A stretch of 14,918 nt of DNA, from positions 1 to 14,918 of the forward strand of contig CAZDLW010000134.1 of assembly GCA_964505975.1 (NCBI GenBank), given 5' to 3'. Within the stretch, counting starts at the first letter, position 1, and every line of letters begins with the position of its first letter. The position numbers and the translations under genes are program-made. Of the stretch, positions 1-7,300 are shown piece after piece. Under the pieces are notes generated by a model that did not search any database, was not told the origin of the DNA, and saw only the letters and a program-made list of their open reading frames with translations. Source of the DNA: Gp6-AA40 sp964505975 (lineage in GTDB: Bacteria > Acidobacteriota > Vicinamibacteria > Vicinamibacterales > UBA2999).

Positions 1-1649
1 GTCTTCAGTGCCGCGAGCGCCCGCTCCAGCGCCTGCCTCGCCGCCTCCGCATCGTCCGGCAACAACAGGGACGGATTGACGTGCAACTGAAATCCCTGGC
101 GCTGCTCGTCGATCATGTTCAACGGGATGACGACGTCATCGACACCACCCAGCACGTGGTAGGTCTGGATTGGATAGGCAATGCCCTTCACTTTGATCTC
201 GCCGACCGGTTCGCATCGGATCCGATCCTTGACCAGCGCATATGTCTCGTGCGAAACGAGGATCTGGTCGGGCTGGGCGATGGCCTCGAGACGAGACGCG
301 GCGTTGACCTGTCCCCCGACAATCGTGTAATCCAGCCGATCCTCGGAACCGAAGTTGCCCACCGTGACGTACCCGGTGTTGATGCCGACACGGACGTGCA
401 GCGGCCTCGGGACTCCGCGATTCCGCCACTCCTCCTGGAACTCGTGTACGCGCCGTCTCATGGCGAGTGACATCTCCACACACGCCACGGCATCTCCCTG
501 CTCTCCGCGGCTCTCCGGATCGCCGAAGAAGATCATGATGCCGTCGCCGATGAACTTGTCGATGGTGCCACCGTATCGGGTGGCGATGGCGGACATCTCG
601 CCGAGGTACTCGTTGAGGAGCTGGCTGAGAGGCTCGGCTTCCATGCTGTCGGTCAGCTCTGTGAACCCCTGGATGTCCGAGAAGAAGACCGTCAACTTCT
701 TCCGATAGGACGTGACCCGAACATCGTGGCGCCCTTCGAAGATCGATTGATAGAGCTGGCGTGACAGATACTTGGCGAGCTTTGCCGAGAGCGCCTCGAG
801 CTGCTGGGTCTTGTCTTCGAGCTGCTGACTCTTCTCCGCAAGCTCCTGGTGGGCCGCACGCAGCTGCGATTCGGCGCGGTTGCGCTCCGTCACGTCGCGG
901 ATGACGGCGCCGAAGAATCTGTGCTCCGCCACCGTCCAGGTCGCGAGCGACAGTTCCACGGGAACCTCGGTGCCGTCCGCCCGCAGGGCGGCCACTTCGA
1001 CGGTCTTGCCCATGATACGGGGTTCGCCACCAGCGCTCACACGCGAGAGACCTGCCTCGTGTGCGGCCCGAAACCGCTCTGGAATGATGGTCGTCAGCGA
1101 CTCTCCGTCAATCTCGGCGGCGCTGTAGCCGAGCAGCCGCTCGGCGGCAGGATTCCACATCGTGACTCTGCCAGCGGCGTCCGCACAGACAATCGCATCC
1201 GTCGCCGAGCGCAACACGGCCAGCAGTTGCTCCTGCGAGCTGTTCAGCTCGCGCAGGAGACGCGCACGTTCGCTCACGTCGCGGATGATGCCTGCGAAGT
1301 AGCGGCGCCCCTGGCGCATCCAGGTGGACAGCGACAACTCGATCGGGAACTCTGTTCCGTCCTGGTGGAGCCCGAACAGTTCAACCGTGCTCCCGATGAC
1401 CCGCGTCTCCCCGGTCCGCACCACCCGGGCGAGCCCGGCTTCGTGAGCGGCCCGGAAGCGCTCCGGAATGAGCCGCGTCAGCGAGTGCCCCAGCACCGCG
1501 GATGCCGCGTACCCGAAGATGCGCGAGGCTGCAGGATTCCAGCCGCATATCGCTCCGTGGTCGTCCGCGGTGACGATCGCATCGGTTGCCGATTCGATGA
1601 CGGCCTGGTCGATGCTGGTCGGGCCGTCGCGGTTCTCGATCCAGGTCAT
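1..1649 (-). CDS. PAS-PAS class III adenylate cyclase, C-terminus cut by window edge
   Basis: Cytoplasmic signalling enzyme expected to make cAMP from ATP. I read 549 codons from the ATG at 1649 to the left edge with no stop. An in-frame TAA lies four codons upstream of the ATG, so this is the first possible ATG; the Shine-Dalgarno is weak (AAGG). Order: PAS 1 (about residues 14-125), PAS 2 (about 138-258), a Gln/Glu/Leu-rich coiled coil (about 262-292), then a cyclase homology domain (about 318-495). The catalytic set is complete: metal aspartates D325 (in FSDIQGFT) and D369 (in IGDG), adenine-selecting K365 and D440, and transition-state N449 and R453. The K/D pair indicates adenylate rather than guanylate cyclase. 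No membrane segment is visible, so the PAS domains probably sense something in the cytoplasm. The two PAS domains share the string IPERFRAAHEAGL and look like a recent internal duplication. Identity is certain at family level; the PAS ligand is unknown. Confidence 0.95.
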   Translation of the reverse strand, partial: MTWIENRDGPTSIDQAVIESATDAIVTADDHGAICGWNPAASRIFGYAASAVLGHSLTRLIPERFRAAHEAGLARVVRTGETRVIGSTVELFGLHQDGTEFPIELSLSTWMRQGRRYFAGIIRDVSERARLLRELNSSQEQLLAVLRSATDAIVCADAAGRVTMWNPAAERLLGYSAAEIDGESLTTIIPERFRAAHEAGLSRVSAGGEPRIMGKTVEVAALRADGTEVPVELSLATWTVAEHRFFGAVIRDVTERNRAESQLRAAHQELAEKSQQLEDKTQQLEALSAKLAKYLSRQLYQSIFEGRHDVRVTSYRKKLTVFFSDIQGFTELTDSMEAEPLSQLLNEYLGEMSAIATRYGGTIDKFIGDGIMIFFGDPESRGEQGDAVACVEMSLAMRRRVHEFQEEWRNRGVPRPLHVRVGINTGYVTVGNFGSEDRLDYTIVGGQVNAASRLEAIAQPDQILVSHETYALVKDRIRCEPVGEIKVKGIAYPIQTYHVLGGVDDVVIPLNMIDEQRQGFQLHVNPSLLLPDDAEAARQALERALAALK

Positions 1650-1699
1650 GGGTGTGCCTTAGAGCGATAACGGGCAAGCATCAGCGATCCATCATGCAC

Positions 1700-2005
1700 C
1701 ATTAACCAGCGAGGCTGCGCCTCGGACCGGCGAGCATGTCGGCAGCGGCTCCGCCTCGCTGGTGGCAGTATCTCCTGCCCGCACTCCGTGCGGGCGAGAC
1801 GTCTTGAACGGCCGCCGGAAAACTTGACTCATGTGCAAGGATTCCGACCGTTCAAGCCGTCTAGCCAAGGGGCTCTGCCCCTTGATATCCCCGCAGAGCC
1901 CCTCGGCTGGTTGCCAGTATTTCTTCCCCGCGCTCCGTGCGGCTAGGACCGCTATGGGGACCGACGAACGAGTACAAATTCGCGTTCCTGGCCGCATAGC
2001 GGTCC
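1700..2005. repeat. Block of six consecutive inverted repeats, two tandem three-hairpin units
   Basis: This gap between two minus-strand genes has no convincing ORF but is almost entirely palindromic. Unit 1 has arms 1705-1715/1753-1763 (11 of 11 paired), a tight hairpin 1777-1784/1788-1795 (8 of 8, loop TCC), and arms 1798-1811/1848-1861 (13 of 14). Unit 2 repeats the order: arms 1863-1877/1894-1908 (14 of 15), hairpin 1928-1933/1937-1942 (loop TCC again, 5 of 6), and arms 1946-1956/1995-2005 (11 of 11). The segments 1758-1794 and 1906-1942 are clearly related in sequence (shared AGTAT and CTCCGTGCGG), while the long arms differ in sequence but keep their pairing. It could be a palindromic intergenic element, a non-autonomous mobile element, or a structured RNA. 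I see no transposase beside it. Confidence 0.75.
1946..2005 (-). terminator. Possible 3' stem-loop after the membrane protein gene
   Basis: Perfect 11-bp inverted repeat (1946-1956 with 1995-2005, arm GGACCGCTATG) beginning 8 bases beyond the stop codon of the membrane protein gene on the minus strand. A smaller GAACG/CGTTC pair lies inside the loop. There is no U-run after the stem, so it is not a canonical intrinsic terminator; it may stabilise the transcript end or simply be the last hairpin of the repeat block. Confidence 0.3.
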
Positions 2006-2012
2006 AAGCGGC

Positions 2013-2645
2013 TCACATCACGAAGCAGATCACCCCTGTGGCTATCAGCGCCACGGCCCACACGAGATCCAGGTTCCACCATGCCCGTCTCAGGATCAGC
2101 ACGCCAACCTTCTCGTAGACCAGCCAGGCCGCGAGCGCCGTCACTACCAGGTACCCAAGACCATGCAGCGCGGTCGCCAGCACCAGACCCGCGGCAGACA
2201 ATCCTGGTACGTCGCCGCCGTGGTGGGCGTGTGTGGCGGCGAGTGCCAAGTTGGACGTCTCCAGGACGGCGGGCAACACCATGATGCCGGCGCCATGTGC
2301 GGTGGCCATCAGGAACGACCACACCGTCAATCCCATCATGCCGACGCGCATGCCGCCGTATCGCGGATGCCGATGACGAAACAGCCGGTACACGCCCAAG
2401 CTCACGAGCAGGACTCCCACGCCGAGCTGGAGCGTCGCGCGCGGGATCACCGCACCCATGCCCGCTGCCACCAGTACGACGGCTCCGACGGCCAGCGCGT
2501 GTCCGACGCCGAGCGGCACCATCGCGCGCCACACCGCCCATCGCCGCTGCTCCTGCAGGCCGAGCGCCACGGCAAACAACCATCCCATGCCCGGATTGAT
2601 GCCATGAAAGGCGCCCAGTCCGACAACTGCAAGCCACATCGACAT
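2013..2645 (-). CDS. His-rich multi-pass inner-membrane protein, possibly a metal-transporter relative
   Basis: 210 residues, mostly hydrophobic, with about six membrane segments. The first segment carries H14-G-I-N17-P18, followed by H49 in the next helix, H91-x-H93 in a loop, H117-G-A-G in a helix and a loop with H139, H141 and H142. The first-helix HGxNP motif and scattered helix histidines recall the NicO/UreH/HupE-like nickel-cobalt transporter superfamily, but I cannot place it firmly and the substrate is unknown. The frame is open 26 codons further upstream, but I start at 2645 because GGAGG (2654-2658) lies 8 bases before this ATG and the extra residues are hydrophilic and non-conserved in character. 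It follows the methanethiol oxidase gene by 123 bases on the same strand with no clear terminator between, so cotranscription is likely. It could import a metal cofactor for the oxidase or handle one of its products. Confidence 0.75.
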   Translation of the reverse strand: MSMWLAVVGLGAFHGINPGMGWLFAVALGLQEQRRWAVWRAMVPLGVGHALAVGAVVLVAAGMGAVIPRATLQLGVGVLLVSLGVYRLFRHRHPRYGGMRVGMMGLTVWSFLMATAHGAGIMVLPAVLETSNLALAATHAHHGGDVPGLSAAGLVLATALHGLGYLVVTALAAWLVYEKVGVLILRRAWWNLDLVWAVALIATGVICFVM

Positions 2646-2653
2646 GTCAAAGG

Positions 2654-2658
2654 CCTCC
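2654..2658 (-). promoter_or_regulatory. Shine-Dalgarno fixing the start of the membrane protein
   Basis: GGAGG on the minus strand, 8 bases before the ATG at 2645. No comparable site precedes the upstream ATG at 2723, so this decides the start. Confidence 0.8.
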
Positions 2659-2768
2659 CTGGCATCGGCAACCGACGACGGGCTGGACGTCTGGAAAGAT
2701 CGGATGTCGGGCACGTGCGACACGTGGACAGTCCGTCTTTCGAGACGTCTCGGCCCCGAGGAGTGTGA

Positions 2769-4169
2769 TCACGAGTAGCAGTACGAATCCGACGACGCGT
2801 CGCCGCCCTCCAGGTGCACCTGATGCGGCCGCAAGCCGTTGGCTTCGACGAGGAAGTCGGGATCGAGGCGGAAGCCGCCGTCGGTCTCCGCCTTCACCAT
2901 CCAGCCCCGGATGCCGTCCGGGTAGAACTGCTCGTCCCACGACGCATAGAGCGAGTTGGTGAGGTAGACGCGGCGGCCGTCGCGGCTGATCTCGACCATC
3001 TGCGGTCCTCCGTTCAGCGACGTGTCCGGACGCGACGGATGCGCAGCGCGCCGGGCAATCCCGCCAATCTTGATGGAGCCCGTGAGCTCCGGCTTGAACG
3101 GATCGCTCACATCGTACTGCTGCAGCTCGCCAGTGCCCCAGCACGAGACGTACAGGTATCTATCGTCGAGCGACAGATTAATGTCCGTGACGAGCGGCGG
3201 TACCGCGCCGAATCCCTTCAGCAGCGGCGGGAGCTGGTCGGCCTCGGCCGGCTCCGCGGGAATCGAGATCACCTTGCGCGCCTTCCACTCTCCAGCGCCG
3301 TTACTGCCACCTTCACGGTACCACGTGAAGATCGATGCGGACAGATCCTTGAGCGAGGTGACCACGCCCACGAATCCATAGGCCTTTCGGGGGTCGTGTG
3401 CGGGACGCAGTTCGAGCACCATCTGGTGCTCGGATCCGAGATCGAGCACCTGCCGGTGCCGCCGCTTCTGGAGATCCCATATGTGCAGCGAGTGGCCGTA
3501 GCCGCCTGCGAGCAGAATCTCCGGGTTGACGCCGTCCTCGACCATCTTTGGCGTTCCCCATTCACTCGTGATGAGAGTGTCCCAGCCCAGATGCCACCAG
3601 AAGTCGTAGGCGAGGAATTGTGGACCGCGGTCGAGCTCCCAACGCCCCTTGATTTCGAAGGTCTCCGGATCCATGACGAAGATACCGCCAGGGCCGTCGC
3701 CGTCAGGGGCACCAATCGCGTTTATGTAGATGCCGTCTGGGCCGCAGTGCGTCGTATGCGGGCGGCTGTATCCGGCCCTGCGCATCACCTCGGCGGGGTC
3801 GATGACCTTCACGATTGATGGCGCTCGAGGATCCGGCTTCGTGTCCACCACGTAGATGCGCGACGAGCGCAAACCGGACAGAAGAAGGTATCGCCGCTCC
3901 ATGTGCGGATGCGGTGCGTACGGGCACAGACAGGAACTGCACGCGTTCCAGCCGAAATGGTGCAGTTCGTCGCCGACGAACGGCATCGGGACGGTGGTAA
4001 TCGTGCGGCCGTATCCCGCCGAGTTGCGGTCTACGTCCACGACGGCAAGTCCGTCCGGGCGCTGCCGCTGCGGATCGATTGCGGCCACATAGGCCAGCTT
4101 TTCCGGCGGGGCCTCCATCGCCGATCGTGGCGATGGGTAGAACGTCTGGTCCGGTCTCCACTGCGTCAT
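2769..4169 (-). CDS. mtoX: Methanethiol oxidase / selenium-binding protein 56 family
   Basis: 466 residues, close to the roughly 470 of animal SELENBP1 and in the range of bacterial MtoX. Members oxidise methanethiol with O2 to formaldehyde, hydrogen sulfide and hydrogen peroxide. The family hallmark DELHHFGWNACSSC is at residues 67-80 (H70, H71, C77, C80), and the rest matches a beta-propeller SBP56 fold, with SEWGTP, a HIWDL blade strand, YVSCWGTGELQQYDV and QMVEISRDGRRVYLTNS, ending at HQVHLEGGDASSDSYCYS. No signal peptide or Tat motif is seen, so a cytoplasmic enzyme is predicted, even though some characterised MtoX proteins are periplasmic. The start at 4169 follows GAGGAG with 7-base spacing; an ORF extension to 4277 would overlap the promoter. 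Upstream lies a sigma-54-type promoter and a divergent sigma-54 activator. SCO1/SenC and MauG-like partners found beside some mtoX genes are absent here. Physiological activity on methanethiol is inference from family. Confidence 0.92.
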   Translation of the reverse strand: MTQWRPDQTFYPSPRSAMEAPPEKLAYVAAIDPQRQRPDGLAVVDVDRNSAGYGRTITTVPMPFVGDELHHFGWNACSSCLCPYAPHPHMERRYLLLSGLRSSRIYVVDTKPDPRAPSIVKVIDPAEVMRRAGYSRPHTTHCGPDGIYINAIGAPDGDGPGGIFVMDPETFEIKGRWELDRGPQFLAYDFWWHLGWDTLITSEWGTPKMVEDGVNPEILLAGGYGHSLHIWDLQKRRHRQVLDLGSEHQMVLELRPAHDPRKAYGFVGVVTSLKDLSASIFTWYREGGSNGAGEWKARKVISIPAEPAEADQLPPLLKGFGAVPPLVTDINLSLDDRYLYVSCWGTGELQQYDVSDPFKPELTGSIKIGGIARRAAHPSRPDTSLNGGPQMVEISRDGRRVYLTNSLYASWDEQFYPDGIRGWMVKAETDGGFRLDPDFLVEANGLRPHQVHLEGGDASSDSYCYS

Positions 4170-4176
4170 CGCTGTT

Positions 4177-4182
4177 CTCCTC
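4177..4182 (-). promoter_or_regulatory. Shine-Dalgarno of mtoX
   Basis: GAGGAG on the minus strand, 7 bases before the ATG at 4169. It supports this start over the in-frame ATG at 4277, which lies upstream of the predicted transcription start. Confidence 0.8.
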
Positions 4183-4227
4183 GCGTCAGGAAGGGGAAGG
4201 ACACTGTCTCGTCGGCATACTAGGGGC

Positions 4228-4243
4228 AGCAACGGACGTGCCC
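4228..4243 (-). promoter_or_regulatory. Near-consensus sigma-54 promoter for mtoX
   Basis: On the minus strand the sequence reads GGGCACGTCCGTTGCT. Against the sigma-54 consensus TGGCACG-N4-TTGCW it matches 11 of 12 defined positions, including the essential GG and GC separated by exactly 10 bases. With the final C of TTGC at -12 (position 4229), transcription would start near 4217, giving a 48-base leader before the mtoX ATG. A sigma-54 activator is encoded divergently less than 140 bases away. Function is inferred, but position, spacing and context agree. Confidence 0.8.
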
Positions 4244-4301
4244 ATGCACTGTTCAACGTAAGTACTTCATGCGGCAAGGCTTGTCGTTTGGCATCAATGT
4301 A

Positions 4302-4345
4302 TCGACGCAGCAGGTGTCGAATTTTGGGCAGACACGGCTGTCGAA
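4302..4345. promoter_or_regulatory. Candidate activator-binding (UAS) region
   Basis: TGTCGAA occurs at 4315-4321 and again at 4339-4345, 24 bases apart, and TCGAC at 4302-4306 forms an inverted pair with GTCGA at 4316-4320. The cluster lies about 85-130 bases upstream of the predicted mtoX transcription start, where enhancer sites of sigma-54 activators usually sit. The motif is short, so this is a guess from position and repetition. Confidence 0.35.
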
Positions 4346-4366
4346 AGCCGAGATAGGATTGGCGAA

Positions 4367-7300
4367 ATGATCAGCGTCGAACATACGCTACTCGGAAGTA
4401 GTGCGGAGATTGCGCGCGTCCGAGATCAGTTGACGCGCCTGCTGACCCGTCAAACTACACCAGGACGCCGGCTGCCGCCTATCCTGATCTACGGGGAAAC
4501 AGGTACGGGCAAGGGTCTCGTCGCTCAGGTCCTGCACCGGATGGGCCCCCGCGCCGACGCTCCGTTCGTCGACGTGAACTGCGCGGCCATCCCCGACACG
4601 TTGCTCGAGGCCGAGTTGTTTGGATTCGAGCGCGGGGCATTTACGGATGCCCGGCAGGCCAAGGTCGGCCTGCTCCAGGCGGCGCATCGAGGGGCCATCT
4701 TTCTCGACGAGATCGGACTGATGCCCGAGGCGCTGCAGGGCAAGCTCCTCAAAGCCATCGAAGAACGGCTCGTGAGACGACTGGGGAGCACGCGCAGCGA
4801 ACCGGTCGATGCCTGGGTCCTGGCCGCCACCAGTGAGGACCTGCAAGCAGCCATCCGCGCCCGGCGTTTCCGTGAAGATCTCTACCATCGCCTGGCCGTG
4901 GTCACGCTGCACCTGCCACCGCTGCGGGACCGTGGGGCTGACATTGTGCTCCTCGCGCGACACTACCTGTCGCGCGCATGCCGTGACTACAGTCTCCCGC
5001 AGAGGGCACTCGAGCCGTCGGCCGAGGCTGCGCTGATGGCGTATCCCTGGCCGGGAAACGTGCGCGAACTCGCGAACGTGATGGAACGAGTCGCCCTGCT
5101 GAGCGATGCGATGACGGTCACGGCCGAGAGCCTCGGCTTGAAGATACCGGCCCCGCCCGCGGAGGTGTCGCCCTCATCTAACGCCGAGCCCGGGTCTGGC
5201 CCCGCCAGCGCGACGGTGGACGATCAGCTTGCCGATCTCGAGCGACGCCGAATCCACGAAGCCCTCGTCGCCGTTGGTTGGAACATCTCGCGCGCCGCCG
5301 CGCGCCTGGGCCTCGCGCGCAACACGTTGCGGTATCGCATGGAGCGCCATGGAGTGGCGGTCGAAGGACCCCTGCCGATCAGGCGCCGCGCACGTACCAG
5401 CCATGCAGGTTCACCCCCACCCGCGACTGCGACACCAGTAATGGCTGCCTCGGACGTGGAATGGCAACGACGACGGATTACGCTCCTGCAAGTGGCGTTG
5501 CGCCCGGAAGGCACGGAGGGCGACCGGAGTCGAACCATCGACGAGCTCGCGGCCAAATCGCCGATCTTCGGAGGCCGCGTCGTCGAACGAGGGGCCGACC
5601 GACTCGTCGTTGCGTTCGGCATGGAGCCGCTCGAGCACGCTCCACGGCATGCCGCACACACGGCGCTCGCCATGCGCTACGCCGTGCGTGGGACGCCACT
5701 CGCGCGGCCTCGTGACGTCGTGCCGATCATCGCCCTCCACACCGATGAACTGCTCATCGGCAGGATGGGCCATCGAGTCGAGCTCGAGACGGACTCCAGG
5801 CGCGCGGCCCAGCGCGTGCTCGACAACCTGTTTGCCTGCGCTCCTGACGAAGCCATCGTGGTGTCAGCCGCCGCGGCCGCCTTTCTCGAGCGCGGTTTCA
5901 GCCTCGAGGCCATCGCCGGTGTGACGTGCGATGGCAAGCCCGTATGGCGCCTCGCGGGCGTCGTCGGCGTCGAGCGACGCTCGACGCCGTTCGTGGCTCG
6001 GACCCGGGAGTTGACGCTAATCGAGGATCTTCTCGGACAGACCCAGTCGGGGCGGGGTCAATCCGTGCTCATCGTCGGCGAGCCCGGGATCGGCAAGTCG
6101 CGACTGCTCCAGGAGCTACGCCGGCGGACTCGTGGCCGCGCGGGCTGGTCCGAAGGACATGCCGTGTCGTTCGGGCGCTCACGGCCGTTTCGCCCGGTGA
6201 TCGACCTGGTCAGGCACTTCTTTCACATCGAGGAGGCGGATAGCGAGGCCGCGATCGTCGGCAAAGTCGAGGCCAACGTCCTGTCGCTCGGATCTGCTCT
6301 CCACACGACGCGGCCGTTTCTGCGCTACCTGCTCTCGGTTGATCCCGGTGATCCGTCAGTGGCCGCGATGGATCCCAAATTGCGTCGCGCCGGGATGTTC
6401 GACGCCCTCCGGCAACTGTTCATCGCCGCCGCCCAGCAGCAGCCGCAGATCGTCGTGATCGAGGACGCCCACTGGATCGATCAGTTGACCGCCGAGTTCC
6501 TGGCACTCCTGGCCGACGCCGTCGTGTCGGATCGCATCCTTCTCATCGTGACGCAGCGACCTGGGTTTGCGCTGCCGCTTGGCGACGAGACGTTCCACAC
6601 ACGACTGACCTTGCCGGGGCTCTCGGCCGCGGAGACGAGCCAGGTCGCCGCGGCTCTTCTCGGTGCTCCTGTCATATCCCCAGACCTTCTGCAGCTCATC
6701 GACGGCAAGGCAGATGGGAACCCGTTCTTCGTCGAGGAAGTGGTCCGTTCGCTGCAAGAGACCGGCGTGGTCAATCAGTGCGGCAACGAGGCCAGTGTCG
6801 CACGGCCCCCAAACACTATCGTCGTGCCGGACACCGTGCAGGATGTCATCCTGGCCAGACTCGAGCGTCTGGATGCCACGTCGCGGCACGTGCTGCACGT
6901 GGCAGCCGTGATCGGCCGGGAATTCCAGAGTCACGTGCTCCAGCAGGTCGCTGGTGGGAACGTGGACGACCCGCTGGATGCGCTCAGGTCCGCCGACCTC
7001 ATTCAGCGGAAGCGGATGTGGCCCGACGTCGTGCACGTGTTCAAGCACGCACTGACGCACGAGGTCGCGTATCACGCGCAGGACGAATCGCAGCGCCAGG
7101 CCCTCCACGCGCGCATCGGCGAGGTCATCGAAGCCGTCGACGCCGACCGGCTCACGGATCACTCCGGCGTGCTGGCGCATCACTTCACGCGGGCCGAGCA
7201 GTGGTCCAAGGCACTCGGCTACGTGCTGGAAGCCGCGCGGCAGGCCGAGCGGGGCTTCGCCACGCGTGAGGCGCTGGCGCTGTACGACGAAGCCAAGAAG

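Noticed and set aside
849..1670. 273-residue plus-strand frame over the cyclase PAS domains
   Set aside because: It is antisense to a gene with a complete set of PAS and cyclase motifs.
1700..2005. Integron attC sites as an explanation for the hairpin block
   Set aside because: No clear attC core (RYYYAAC/GTTRRRY) pairs flank the stems, there are no cassette ORFs and no integrase in view.
2646..2723. 26-residue N-terminal extension of the membrane protein
   Set aside because: No ribosome site precedes the upstream ATG, while GGAGG is well placed before the ATG at 2645.
2749..2760. CTCGGCCCCGAG hairpin as a terminator between mtoX and the membrane protein
   Set aside because: Only a 5-bp stem with a 2-base loop and no U-run on the minus strand; too weak to end transcription.
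4212..4231. Second GG-N10-GC element, plus strand, for the activator gene
   Set aside because: CGGCATACTAGGGGCAG has the spacing, but the -12 part reads GGGC rather than TTGC and the leader would be long; it is more likely chance.
4170..4277. 36-residue N-terminal extension of the methanethiol oxidase
   Set aside because: The extension contains the predicted promoter and leader, is not family-like, and the internal ATG has a strong ribosome site.
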